This document shows, piece after piece, positions 1 through 12,290 of a stretch of DNA of 64,000 bases. This DNA is from Ambrosia x helenae (Eukaryota > Streptophyta > Magnoliopsida > Asterales > Asteraceae): the NCBI GenBank assembly GCA_030844895.1, contig CM061228.1:135885068-135949067 (forward strand). The letters run 5' to 3'. The notes below the pieces were generated by a model. The model saw only the letters and a list, made by a program, of their open reading frames with translations. It was not told the origin of the DNA and made no database searches. The translations under genes were made by a program, and so were the position numbers. Numbering within the stretch: position 1 is the stretch's first letter; every line of letters starts with the position of its first letter.

Positions 1-297
1 AACTCAAAGCCATACTTTTTTAATCAAAACAACAGTAGCATCTTCGCTTTCTACCATCATACTTACGAACCCAATTGATTTTAAATTTACTTGCTAAGCT
101 TGTTTACAAATCATATGGAAAAGAGGTTTTGGGATTGTTAAGCTTATCAATCTGAAGAACACTTAAATAATGCCCTTTGTTTTCAACCTAATAATCCATG
201 ACCCATTTGTATTCAAATTTAAATTCTTCACATTGCCTAAAAATCTTATTGATCAAATGAGTCATAGGTTTGTAATAGCTTACAAAGTGTGAATACT
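1..297. repeat. 297-bp direct repeat, copy 1
   Basis: The first 297 bases recur at 1133-1429, and I see no mismatch between the copies. Copy 1 touches the window edge, so the true repeat may be longer. The copies do not start TG or end CA and no primer-binding site adjoins them, so they do not look like ordinary LTRs. A recent segmental duplication or an unrecognised terminal repeat is possible. No coding potential is seen. Confidence 0.9.
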
Positions 298-823
298 CCT
301 GAAATACCTACCGAAGCTAGTGACTAGTGATTTCATGATTGAAACAATGTATTAAAAAAACCATCTATAATATCTTTAAGTATGACACATGCTAAACTAT
401 CTATATATATTTAGCCACGCAGTCTTCATTTAATAACCTGAGTTGCCCATATAGTTTTACCTGCATGCTGATCATAGTTCAAGATAATAGTGTATTCCAT
501 GTCATACTTTGCAACAGTATATTACTATATCTCACGAACTTCTTTCGAAATAAACTTTATAAAATCATTTGCATTTAGCCACAACATAATTTAAAAAGGG
601 GAAAGGATCATGAAAAACTCACCATAGTATCACTGGATATTGTAAAAAGCTTCTGGTTACGAATGTCTCCTAGTTTATCTACAGGGTTAACTTAATTTTA
701 TTATCACTCGTTCTCATTGCTTATAAAATATAAGGCTTTGAATAAGGTTCTAGGTTTATTTTAATACCCAAAAAGTCCCAATTAGTGTTAAATCTAAGAA
801 TCAGACAGTCGGTATTCTGCCAA

Positions 824-1105
824 TCATATTTTACATTTATACGATCCGTATACTTCTATTGTACCCGTATCAAATGTCTTCTTAAACAACTCATATTTTA
901 CTGTACCTGTTATGTTTAAAACGATATGGCCCGTGTTCCAAATTATATGGCCTGGCCTCCCGTATACTGTGGAACTATACTGCGTGTATGATATAAAGTC
1001 TCCCCATATAACCTGAATAGTATAACCTGCTCCGCTGCTCCTATAAAACCCTGGACCATATAATCGCCTTTTATATAGCCTGTAAACTCCTTGGACATAA
1101 CTCAA
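824..1105. repeat. Cluster of degenerate TACGGCCCGTA-like half-sites
   Basis: The spacer between the direct repeats is rich in short half-sites such as CGTATAC, ACGATCCGTAT, ATGGCCCGTG and CCCGTATAC. These are degenerate forms of the palindrome TACGGCCCGTA, which is better preserved at 1625-1715 and 60543-61016. An open frame of 93 codons on the minus strand covers the same bases, but it is Tyr-rich and matches no family I know, so I treat it as a by-product of the repeats. Confidence 0.5.
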
Positions 1106-1132
1106 AATTAATAACTTTTTGCTTAATTTTCA

Positions 1133-1429
1133 AACTCAAAGCCATACTTTTTTAATCAAAACAACAGTAGCATCTTCGCTTTCTACCATCATACTTACGA
1201 ACCCAATTGATTTTAAATTTACTTGCTAAGCTTGTTTACAAATCATATGGAAAAGAGGTTTTGGGATTGTTAAGCTTATCAATCTGAAGAACACTTAAAT
1301 AATGCCCTTTGTTTTCAACCTAATAATCCATGACCCATTTGTATTCAAATTTAAATTCTTCACATTGCCTAAAAATCTTATTGATCAAATGAGTCATAGG
1401 TTTGTAATAGCTTACAAAGTGTGAATACT
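1133..1429. repeat. 297-bp direct repeat, copy 2
   Basis: Second copy of the repeat at 1-297, in the same orientation and 1,132 bp downstream. Beyond 1429 the sequences diverge at once (CCTGAAATACC after copy 1, TGAAGATTTC after copy 2), so the right breakpoint is sharp. The left breakpoint cannot be placed because copy 1 begins at the window edge. Confidence 0.9.
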
Positions 1430-1624
1430 TGAAGATTTCTACTGCTCACTTCTTTATTTCTGTTTTAAAATGTTTCAATAAAATGTTGAGAATGATTTTC
1501 GAGAGTATTATGAGGATTTTCAGAAGCCTTAGTCGAGTATATATGTAGGGGAGAAATAAACATGTGTCTATTCGTTTAAGAGCTGTCGATCGGCCTTGAA
1601 ACGTGGCCGATCGAATTCTTGTGC

Positions 1625-1720
1625 ACTGTACTACCATACGGCCCGTATGACCTCTCCTATACGACCCGTATAGTAAGTGGGTCGTATGCTGTTGTACGGC
1701 CCGTATAGGTGCCTGTATGA
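1625..1720. repeat. TACGGCCCGTAT palindrome cluster
   Basis: Within about 90 bp lie CATACGGCCCGTATG, TATACGACCCGTATA, GGGTCGTATG and GTACGGCCCGTATA. These are near-palindromes sharing the core TACGRCCCGTA. The same core in the form CTACGGGCCGTAG recurs at 60543-61016. Function unknown; palindromic half-sites of this type also fill the LTRs of the element at 21087-31628, with a different sequence. Confidence 0.6.
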
Positions 1721-1742
1721 GTGTCATAGTATTTGTGGGTTT

Positions 1743-1854
1743 GTGAGTTTACTGGTAATGTGTTCTCAATGTTACCCAAGACAAGCAAACAAAATCACAA
1801 CACTACGTAGGATTCATGTCTGTTCTATTTGGGAGACATTACCAGTAAACTCAC
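1743..1854. repeat. Perfect 19-bp inverted repeat with 74-nt loop
   Basis: GTGAGTTTACTGGTAATGT at 1743-1761 is exactly reverse-complementary to 1836-1854. No TSD or transposon end is recognised. It may be a foldback remnant. Confidence 0.7.
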
Positions 1855-2483
1855 GAGAGCCCCCAATACCCTGCTTACCATTGGGATCCGGGAAAACAAT
1901 GTCTACTTTGTGTATAAGTTGTATAAGTTTATTGGAGAATCATAAACTTGAGAGGATTATTAGGCATGTGATAAGGTCATGGAAAATGACTTGATTATAT
2001 TTATACGTATTCTTGAAGAGTGTTTGGACGTGCACTTTTAAAGTGATTATTAGTTATTACAACAGGTATAGTTATAACGAGGGATAGTTCCTTAGCTGCT
2101 TCTCCAAATTTGATTTATTTTGATCTTAAATAATCAAGAAGTTATAATCCGTTCGTGCTTGATGTTTAAAAACTCATTATTGCATCTTCACTTTGAACAC
2201 ACATTTAAAACACCCCTTTGTCACTATTAGAACAAATTCTTTGTGATATTATCAATGAAGATTATAACTCCTCGGGAAAAGTCATCCCGTGATATATGTT
2301 GCATGTTTAACCTTCAATATCTCATTTGGTGGTTGAATTTATAACCTGATCCATTTTGTTTTTTTTCCAAAGTTGTGTTATATATATCTACAGATGGGCC
2401 AAGGTTCAGGAATACAAAAAAATCGTAAAATCCTAGCAACACGGATAAACAATTAAACCGTAATTATAATGTTGATTCTGCAG
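1855..2483. other. AT-rich stretch upstream of the PDH block; no gene seen
   Basis: No exon encoding a transit peptide is recognisable here. The right edge (GATTCTGCAG, ending 2483) looks like an intron acceptor feeding the E1-beta coding block, so the 3' part is probably intron. Confidence 0.5.
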
Positions 2484-3455
2484 GCATGAGGTACTACTCT
2501 TTGAAGCCTTGAAAGAAGGACTTGAAGAAGAAATGGATAGAGATGCTCGCGTATGCGTTATGGGAGAAGACGTGGGTCATTATGGTGGGTCCTACAAGGT
2601 CACCAAAGGCCTTGCCCCCAAATTCGGTGATCTAAGGGTTTTGGATACCCCCATTGCTGAAAATTCCTTTACAGGAATGGGAATCGGGCTGCTATGATGG
2701 GTTTGAGGCCAATTATCGAAGGAATGAACATGGGTTTTCTCCTCCTCGCTTTCAACCAAATCTCCAATAACTGTGGTATGCTTCACTACACATCTGGCGG
2801 TCAATTCAAAATCCCGGTTGTGATCCGGGGACCTGGTGGTGTCGGGCGGCAGCTAGGTGCCGAACATTCCCAACGATTGGAATCATATTTCCAGTCTATT
2901 CCTGGAATCCAAATGGTAGCATGCTCAACCCCTTATAATGCAAAGGGTTTAATGAAAGCTGCTATTCGTAGTGATAACCCCGTGATTCTTTTCGAACATG
3001 TGTTACTCTATAACCTCAAAGAAACGATTCCCGATGAAGAATATGTTTTAAATCTTGAAGAAGCTGAAATGGTCAGACCAGGTGAACACGTGACGATTTT
3101 AACATATTCTAGAATGAGGTATCATGTAATGCAGGCTGCTAAGACATTAGTCAACAAAGGTTACGACCCTGAAGTTATTGACATTCGGTCTTTGAAACCG
3201 TTTGACATGCATACAATTGGGAACTCGATTAAGAAGACACATCGTGTGCTTATTGTCGAGGAATGTATGCGTACAGGTGGAATTGGCGCAAGTTTGACAG
3301 CAGCAATTAATGAAAACTTTCAAGATTATTTGGATGCACCAATTGTGTGTTTATCTTCACAAGATGTGCCTACGCCGTATGCAGGGACACTTGAAGAATG
3401 GACTGTGGTTCAGCCGCCCCAGATTGTGGCTGCAGTCGAGCAGCTCTGCCAGTAA
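2484..3455 (+). pseudogene. Pyruvate dehydrogenase E1 component subunit beta, chloroplast type; 5'-truncated with one frameshift
   Basis: This encodes the C-terminal ~323 residues of the plastid PDH E1-beta subunit. With E1-alpha the subunit decarboxylates pyruvate using thiamine diphosphate, supplying acetyl-CoA for fatty-acid synthesis. Visible signatures are GEDVGHYGGSYKVTKGL, LDTPIAENSFTGMGIG (the Glu of PIAEN corresponds to the cofactor-activating Glu of the family), GGQFKIPVVIRGPGG, RQLGAEHSQRLESYF, VEECMRTGGIGASL and the C-terminus VVQPPQIVAAVEQLCQ before the stop. Coding starts at a likely splice acceptor (TTCTGCAG, 2476-2483). The transit peptide and N-terminal part are not recognisable upstream. 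At 2686-2692 the reading frame shifts: the family has Gly-Ala-Ala after GMGI, but GGGCTGCTATGA is one base short and ends in a stop, and the rest continues in another frame. Otherwise the frame is clean, so this is either a very young pseudogene or a real gene with a one-base homopolymer error in the assembly. Confidence 0.9.
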
Positions 3456-6331
3456 GACGATTAATCTTGAATGTAATGTAATTTCAGACTCATCATTGTT
3501 TTCATCTTCTTTTGTGGAACCAAAAGTTTGTTATGGACTTAAGTTGGTTTTGATTTCTAATATGCGGGTTTCTCGATTTGCTTTAACTTAGAAATCAGTC
3601 TTGAATGCGGGTTTGTTTTGTTGCTACTGGTTTGGTTTCGGCAAAAAAGCTGGGCCGATCAGCTAAGGTTTTGAAAAATGGCTAACCAAACTGGCGGGGC
3701 CGGATGGGTCGGCCATCTTGGCGGCTCGAACAATATTAAACTTTAAACAACGGGTTTTATGTTCAAACTGGATCGAACTCTTAGCCCGTCAACCGAACCG
3801 TGAACTGAAACGTCTGGATCTCAAAGACTCAAACCAGCGAAACTAGCCGACTTGCTTCGATTTAATTGGTTTTTAACGGTTTATAAACACCCCTAGGGAA
3901 AGATTTAAAAATTTAATAGTTGTTGAATACTTGAATATGTAAACATGTACAAAATAATGATTAAAAGTTGTAACTAAAGATAACTGGGCTATTTATCTCT
4001 AGAACTAAGGCCTTGGTCCCAGACCAAGTTGAAAAAAAATGAACTTGGTAACTCTTTTGATGCAAAATACCATCAATATCTAATATATCGAATGGGCCTA
4101 ACCAAGTCATTTTGTTAGTCCTTTTTAGTCCCATTTTTGGACCTTGCAAACCCATTTCAAGTTTAGGGCCCATCTATGCATCTCTAATTATTTATGGTCA
4201 TTATTATTATGCAATATGGAATATGGACTACGGAGTTAAAGATTAACCTCGCATTGAACTTTACTGATAAACAGATCGCAACTAAACCGATAATCGAGAT
4301 TAACCGATGGTTATGGTTTAGATATTTGAATAACCAATAAATCGGTTATGGTTATGATTAAGGGTATCGCATAACCGGATGGTAACCGAACGGATACATT
4401 TGTAGCTTGTGTGTTTAAAAATTCCAGCTTGTTATTGGGCCTTTCATAAATTCATAATATTTGTTCAAGCAAAAGTTTGTTACTAAACTTTGGTGAGCCT
4501 GTACATATTTGTGATGTTTGCATGTTAACATGTCACATAAAACATTTTAGACTATCTTTTTAAATTCCAAACATATTCTTGCCACATAAAACACATGTCG
4601 ATGTCTTTTTAGACCATTTGTTTTTTTTTTTATTGCTATAGAGAGTGCCAATACCATAATGAAAGAAACTAATATTGACTAAATTCCTACTGTGGAGCAT
4701 GGGCCACTAAATTATTTTCAGTTAGTCAGACTATGAGGGTTTTTTTTGTCAACATTGTGTTGAGCCATTAAAAGGCATGATCTCTTAAAAGGTAACATTT
4801 GAATTGGTCGGCATGTTTCTAAGGCTTACCGATTAAGAGGCTCTATGAGTCATTGAGGGATATCTTTTAGGTGAACCAAATACACTCTGCTTGTGACCGA
4901 TTCAAAGGTAGTCTCCTAATGGAATTAAGAGGATACCAAACAACCCCTATGTCTAGTAATTTTAGCTGCATATAATTGTTAAAGCGTCACGTAGGTAGTG
5001 GGCCTTTAACTAAGCCGTCCTTTTCACATGAGTGTATATATAGTGGCCTTTAACTAAAGTGTCACGTGAGTGTAGTGGCGATGGTGAAGTTTGGTGCCGC
5101 CCTTCACTGAGGTGTAATGGTGTTTGGGGCGTGGTTGGGTGAGGTTCAGCCCTTTCACGCCCGGTACAGAGTCTTAAACTTTCGGCCCGGTACACAGTCT
5201 TAAACTTCCGATAAAGTAAAAACTTGTTTACATATGTTTGTACAAAGTTAGTGAACCTGTCGGGAAATTAACACCCTAACATATAATTAAAATCTAAACA
5301 CGTAAATTTGTCAGAATGTTCAATTATGAAAATGACATTATCAAAAATTCTTGACAAATAGAAGAACTGATGTTTGTGTGTCTCCTTGTCCAAGTTCTTT
5401 GTACTATCACACTAGTTATTTATTAATCATAACACCTAATTATACTATCATATTATGTAACAAAACGTACTTTTAGTTTTTAATATACTCACATATATAT
5501 ATTACACCCCATGTGAATGGTTTTTTTTTTTTTTTCAAAGTGCCTTCCATGTGCTTAATGTTGAGGTTCAATCTTGTAGAATCTCTCTTATGCTTTTGTT
5601 TGAGGTTTATAAAATGATTGAAAGATTCTTTTATTTAAGATTTAACTCAGTTCGAATATCTTGTTATAACATTTAACATAGAATTGTTCAATACAATATA
5701 TTAGGTGTAATTAGGACATTAGGTCATCTGTTATGTGGAACGGTCACAAACAATAATACTTCGTGCAAAATTGTCACGGATAATCTCACTGAAGGACTGT
5801 TTGAAAGCCTCAATTTAGCCCCCTAGTTAAAAAAGAATTTTAAAAAACCTAAAAATGATATATAGATATATAAGTTATTATAAACAAAACTCAAAAATGA
5901 TATATATAATTTATTCCGCTTGCAGTGTGCACATATAATTTATATAAGTGTGAACCCTGGGGGACAAAAGTATATTGCACTAGTTTTACCGTTATTTTAC
6001 TAATTTGTGAAAATAATGTAAAAAATGAAGGACTGTTAATCATGCATCATGTGGTGGCGTTGATATTCGAAAGACAATGGGGTACATGCATCACTCGACC
6101 TTTGTCCCGATTGATGAGTGTTATCCGCCTTATGTCCAAGGCTTGATGCCTACATATCGATTCTTATTAATTTTCACATTTTTCATGAAATATGAGATTT
6201 GGACACTATATATAACTTTGTTAGTTTGTAACAAGTTTTTAGATTTTATCTTATTATAATATTAAACTTTTAACTGTAGGTTATTATTTCATTTATACCA
6301 TGTGGAAAACCAAATAGTTTATTATAATAAA
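3456..6331. other. Intergenic, decayed MITE material; no gene seen
   Basis: 3456-3600 is a plausible 3'-UTR of the PDH block. 3600-3900 and 4200-4400 are rich in AACCGA/TCGGTT words typical of worn hAT-type MITEs; the first ends in AAACACCCCTAGGG. 4790-4945 resembles the GGTAACC...GGATACCAAACAACCCCTA type of Harbinger MITE. 5000-5200 carries GTCACGTAGGTAGTGGGCC-like MITE words. 5220-6331 is plain AT-rich DNA. None has intact ends that I can pair. Confidence 0.4.
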
Positions 6332-9300
6332 CTAGTGGTAATGCCCGCGCGTTGCTGCGGGTACGTTTGTTTTATTTCCTCGTAGTTGTTGTTGGAGTTT
6401 GTAGTGTGTGCATGGCGTTTGTGGATGATTCAGAGTTGACTAATGATTTAATGGCACTAAAAGTTTGGAGCCCGGTCCACTCGTTTAGGTTAACTTTCTT
6501 CCAAACTACAACGGTTGAATCAGAATAACATGATGCTAGAAGAGACTCGTGTTTGGGATGGGCCCACACAAACCGCCATACGGGACCATTGTGACCAGCC
6601 AAGTGCTGAGAAGTAGAGCTGTTGCTTACACCAATTATTTTGATGGTGGCATCAGAGGATGCGGATGCCACTTGTTTTCCATAATAATCCATGCATACAT
6701 CATGCACAATGTCGGTGAGACATGTTTCAATCTGTTGTGCAGGCATGTTTCTCTCTTTATGTTATTATAAAACTGATTTCCTGCGATCCCCAAAACATTC
6801 AATGTAAAGTAATCTGAATTTATCCTATTCTTCAGATGCTAATGAAACATGAGCAAGAGGGAATACCAAAATAATTAGAGATGGTAGCCATTGATTTGTT
6901 AGTACATATTTAAAATAAACCGTATGATAGTTCTTGGCTGTGTTTAAAGACATCAAAAGTATTAAAGATGAAGACAGAAAATGTCTAATATCACCTACAC
7001 AAGTGCAGCAAATGATTTCTTATTCTACAAAAGCTACAAAAATCTAATATAAAAAAAGCATCTATTTGCTCACACCAAAATCACTCAAAAAGATAACAAG
7101 TCAATTTGGCGGTAGTATTACTGGTTTCCATTTATTTACTGCAAAATTCATTCTTTAGATTATCTTTGCTTAGTGGTAACACATTCTCAAATCTCACCCT
7201 ACTCTCAATCGCTACAAACCTTGGGGGTACTAAATTATTAATGTTAGTGTAATTTTTATTGATATTATGTTTTACTTATCGCCTAGAAACATGGAAGGTT
7301 CAATATTTCAGCCCAGTTGTTTTGGACTAATTCATAAATTTATAATCTATGGATTGACCCCTTGTGTTCGCCCAAAGTTACAGACATGTAGTCACCCAGT
7401 ACTACATATTGAAGGGAAAAAATAAGTACTGATATGATACCAGTACAATTAGGTTAGATATTCTAGCCATCTTGTAATTAAATTTGCTTCAACATACCTT
7501 CTTGTTGTTTATCTGTGAGTTCAAGAATCGCATTTAATGATCCAATCATGCACCTTATACAACTTTCTTCACAATACCATTCTATGGTTATCACCTTAAC
7601 ATATTGAGCACCATTTCTGCTAGTCGATCGTTTTTTACTTGGATCAGTTTTTGACCAAAAGAAAACGTGCCTTTGTATCCATAATAATCTTTGGGAGGGA
7701 AACATTAACCTGGCTGAAAGCTATTATTGCGCGCATGCCATATGCACCAACATGACGTAAGAATTACCACATGCGTATGGGCACTAAACATAATGCGCCT
7801 ACTTAAATAGGTCACTTTAGTGACCATTAACAACATCATTAATTATGTACCAATTGTCCTATTTAACCAGTCACATTCAGTTTAATGGCTCTAATGGTAT
7901 GGAAGCATTTAAAACTGTTAAAAAAGAAGTGAACTTAAAGAACTATACCTGTCAACTAACCAAGCTACTTAAATATTCCAACACGACCTAAACCCGAGAA
8001 TTTTACACGAACCCGTACACGCCCCAAGGGCAAGAATCGTGTCATAAATATGAACCCAAACACGACCCGAGTATTCGCGTTTTGACCCGAACATCATTCG
8101 CTCAACCCAAATTTTTAGTTTATTTCACAAATTAATATATTAGAATATAATTTTACAAAAGAGAACATAAAATTATATAAACCAATTACATTTTAATTCT
8201 AAATATCCTCCGCTACAATCATTATGTGAGTTTATTTATGATTTCACTTATACGTACTATTGTAATCTATATGGATTTGTAATGTTCTATTTGGTTTATT
8301 TGTGGATGCAGTTGACATGTCCGGCTAACCCGAACTTTTTGAGTGGGATAAGAACATTTTAAGCGCGCGAGGATTCCGACAAAAAAATTGAGGACTTACT
8401 GATTGAAATGTTCTTCTAATGATTATTCACTACTATCAATGTTTTCAATATTTTTGACATAGGATATTGTGATGTTTATGAGCTCTCCTGGTGATTCAGC
8501 CTCTGCTAATATTTTGCTTTACTTCTAATCTGTGATGCATTGTATTAACATGATTATATGTTTCTATTTTTTTACGACTCTTGAAATTGAGTGTGTTGTT
8601 TGTATACTTGATTGTTGTAGGTATGGCCATTTGATACCATAAAACATATCTAATGTTAGAGCGGCAGAGATGGCTCTTATTACAGCCATTGGGGGGAAAA
8701 TCCGGTAAAGCGATAAGAGATTAAGCAAATCAAAACTTCAGCATAGTAGGCCTTATGGTATTTACAAAAAGTAAATAGGCCGAGGATGTCAAGCCGGTAG
8801 AAAATTAGCCAGAGTGCAGTTTAGTACCTACAGCCTTATAAACAACCTATTTAAAACTATAAAAAAACAAGTGATCCTAAAGAACTTTACCAGTTAACCA
8901 ACCAGACTACTTAAAACGTCTAGTGTATTAACATATTCCTCCTTAATGTAACCGTCTACGATCAGTATTCACAATCCACTTCAAAGCCACTTACATCTAG
9001 CATTAGCATATTTCCTAATTGTGTGCCAAGAAACTTTCGAGTTCTACATATTCACACACTGATCATATATTCCATGAAAAAATGCAGCAGTAATCAGATG
9101 CACATATATTAAAACCATATTACTTTTCCAACAAATTGTCAATCATACAAAAAGAAACAAAGTTAACTTGCCGTTTTGAACTTTCTTTTCATCATGTTTC
9201 CTGCTATTCTTTCTTTTCATCATCATCTATGTTTACAACATCACCTTCATCACCATGCCACATGACATCATCATATATATCTCTATACTTTTTGGAGTTA

Positions 9301-11638
9301 TGGCTATGCGATCATATATCTTTGCAAAAGAATTTCTGTATAAGTGAAGAAGAAAATCATTACGATAGGTTAACAGTGGCTTGTTGAGCAAAATTAATCC
9401 ATCAATGATGCCAATTAATGATGACCATTGGTTTCTAACAATTCATAGTAGTGCTTCGCCAGATTAAAAAGCCGATAATGTAAATGAAGAACACCAACAC
9501 CATCATAACATAATTATTCGCCAGACGTTTCAAATCAAGAACAAAGAAAACGGAACAGGCGGTGTATCATTTTTAGAAAAATGTCTCAATGATTAAGATT
9601 ATTTAATAGCAATGAGCCGAATTATAAAGAAGTGGCTGCTGCATTCCTAGAATAAACACATTTAAAAATGACCCCGAAACACATGCAAATCAAGAGAGAA
9701 CAGACAAACCAATAAACCAAGACAAAAGAATTAACCTAACTAACATCATATTTCAAAACCAAGAAAAGCAACTTAAGCTTAATAAAATGTGTAGATTCTT
9801 TCATGGACCACTATCTGACCATCAACCAAATCACATACACCAAGCTTGATTAAAAAACAGGATGTAGTGGGAACAAAGAATTACCTTTGTCATATTTCTT
9901 GAAATATGGATTCTCTGATGAGCGAAATCGCAGGCATGACTACTTACAAGCTGAAAGGCATCACCTCTGCATTTTAAATAATAATTTAGGAGAAACGATT
10001 GTTTTCAAAAAACCTAAACATGCAAAGAGACTACTTACATGTAGAAACTACCCAATTAGTAACTCTCATTTCACTTGTCCTACTTAAAAAGTTTAAACAT
10101 GAGGAAGAAAAGAAAAGAATGTATAAAATAATGGAACTATGATACACACTCAAAAGTGTTTGAAAAGCTACCATACACATGTTGGCCAGCAATTATACAA
10201 CAAACTGGAGATCTATAATATAATTAATCATATATCTATATATCTATATAACATAAGGTTGTCACAATGCGATGATCCTAAAGCCTTTAAGGCTATACCA
10301 TTTGATTCATTCAACTCCTTTGGAGCTTTGTTAGCAACACCTTTTCTTGTAAAGTGTACAAAACCAAACCCCATAGATCAAAAAGTGTATTCGCAGATAA
10401 TGAGTTTATTTCAGGAGATTGGTTTAAAGGAAACAGTAAGAATTTAATGGGAAGTCTAAGATGCTTTAGCATTAAAATGAATCTGAGCAGTTCGGTACCG
10501 GGTACCGAAAATAAGGTACAGTTTGGTACCGGGTACCGATACTGGAAATGCCCAATACTGAACCGTTTACGGTACCATATGATGCATTAGAAGCATCACC
10601 CCAACGGCCACCATCAACGCCACCAATGCCACTACCGCACCACCCCTACCACTGCCACAATCGCCACCGTCACCACTACACTCCACCCATATCAGCGTCA
10701 CTACTTCAACTACCACAAACACTCTAACTTCTGTAATACTACCTGGTTATCTCCAACTTTAATCTGTAAATGAACATATTAATTTCAGGTTTTACAAAAT
10801 GGACACTCAAAAAATTCAAACACCTAACAAACTGAGCCAATTAACATAGCTTTGGAGAAGAATTTAGAGAATACCCATTCTGAAAACTCACTAACGTCGT
10901 GCTTCTCTAGTGTCTTAAAAATTTTCTGCTGACTCGCTGCATTCAATCAAACAACCATCCAAATTCAGAATTAACTTATAAGTAAAAAAAAATGAAATGA
11001 GAAGATATTAGTTTATAAGTAAAAAAGACACTGTAACCATCATAATCATCTTCTTGGTGTCCTTTGCTCGATTTCACTGGGATGTTGTTGATAAGATTCC
11101 AAGAAAATGAAGGCAAATTTTGAGTGACCAGATACTTTTGAGGGAAAGGCTAGAGGAAAAGGAAAAAATAAGAAGGAAAAAGATAAGATTGTTGAGATGA
11201 TGGTGAATAGTGCAATCCATGTCTGTGTGTGGTGTACACGTTTGAAGAGATTTGAAACCGACATCCCATGGAATTCGATTTTTCAACGGTGAATTGAAGA
11301 AATCGTAGGTTATAGGATGTTTTAGTCGATTGCGTTTCTAGGAATCAAATTCATCAATTGCAAACCTTAAATTCGGAAGAACTGTTCAGATTCCTAACCA
11401 CCATTGTAGGGGTAAGGATGGGAAATGGAGGGTAGGATGGTAAAAGTGTTTTAATATTATAAAGGAGGAGGTGGGTGAAATGTCTATATTACCCTCCTAA
11501 GTGTCTTAATAGTCACAATTATGCCCATAATACCCTTAAAGTTCTTGCTTAAATATATTGTACATGTTGCTTGTTAAATTGTACAGAAATGCAAATTACT
11601 ATATTGGTCATCACTCCTCCTTAATAATATAATATAGA
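6332..11638 (-). mobile_element. Non-autonomous Helitron (about 5.3 kb) carrying a SEC13 fragment
   Basis: Read on the minus strand, the element begins TCTATATTATATTATTAAGG at 11638, directly after an A. It ends with a GC hairpin (CCCGCAGCAACGCGCGGG) followed 10 nt later by CTAG at 6332, then T. A 5' TC, a 3' hairpin plus CTAG, and insertion between A and T without target duplication are the hallmarks of Helitrons. No Rep/helicase ORF is seen, so it is non-autonomous. A SEC13 fragment lies just inside the 3' end in the same orientation (6372-6746). The rest (6747-11400) is AT-rich with short palindromic KpnI-type words at 10489-10580 (GGTACCGGGTACC) and no gene I can support. The pairing of the two ends is inferred. 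It could be a composite of two Helitrons if an internal end was missed. Confidence 0.68.
6372..6746 (-). pseudogene. SEC13-like WD40 protein, N-terminal fragment
   Basis: SEC13 is a small beta-propeller of the COPII coat outer cage and of the nuclear-pore Y complex. The 124-codon frame starts MPAQQIET and contains VHDVCMDYYGKQVASASSD, TIKIIGVSNS, GHNGPVWRFVWAHPK and LLASCYSDSTVVVWKK. These match the first two WD blades of plant SEC13 (full proteins are ~300 residues). About four residues are missing before GHNGPVW, the N-terminal ETGH motif is degraded to ETCL, and after KSLVNS the homology is lost. There is no intron. It sits within 40 bp of the 3' terminus of the enclosing Helitron, in the same orientation, which fits capture by the element. 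I consider it non-functional. Confidence 0.85.
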
Positions 11639-11746
11639 TACTCTACTTATGATTTTTTTTTTGTTTTTTTTGGTAAAAAACGGTTGTGATTTGAAAAGGT
11701 TAAGGAGAGTGTATTGCTTAGAAAATTTTTAGGGTTGTCAATCACG

Positions 11747-12290
11747 TAAGGGTGTTTAATGAATCGAATAACAAAATTTTGAAATATTCGAATCGAATAT
11801 TTCAAATTTTTAATCCTTTTACCTGAATTCTTATTCGATTCATATTCAATTAAGATTCAATTTATTCGATTCGTATTGGGTTCGTATTAGAAACTCGAAT
11901 TCGAATAAATTCGATTTAATTCAAATTCACAATACATAATAAATTGTTTACTTTTACTTTTAAAACTACTTCAAACTCATTATTTTTAAAATATAAAATA
12001 TTAATCTACAAAATTATTAAACACCAATATGTCAAATATGGGAATGGTAAAAAAAAGTAGAGACTATATGGTTATGATAAAAGTAGACTATGGGTTTTTA
12101 ATGTTTGACCCAAATTTAATTTTTTTTTTCAATGTGTATGTCCATGTGTGTATATTAATGTGTGTGTATAATATGTATAATTTGAATTCAAATTTTGAAT
12201 CGAATTCAAGTTCTTGATAATCGAATTGAATTCTTGAATTGAGTCGAATTCCAAACTTTTCGAATATGAATCGAATTCTGAACACTCCTA
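11747..12290. mobile_element. Degenerate hAT-like MITE rich in ATTCGAAT words
   Basis: Left end TAAGGGTGTTTAATGAATCG and right end reverse complement TAGGAGTGTTCAGAATTCG are similar inverted ends of the TAGGGGTGTTC type. The interior is packed with ATTCGAAT/GAATTCGA subterminal words. No matching 8-bp TSD is visible, so the element is old. The small frames at 12029-12285 are by-products. Confidence 0.5.

Noticed and set aside
1..1429. 297-bp direct repeats as LTRs of a small retrotransposon
   Set aside because: No TG/CA ends, no primer-binding site or polypurine tract at the inner edges, and no TSD visible.
7478..7705. 75-codon minus-strand frame ending SLNAILELTDKQQEGMLKQ
   Set aside because: It may be a scrap of a captured gene, but I could not tie it to a family with any confidence.
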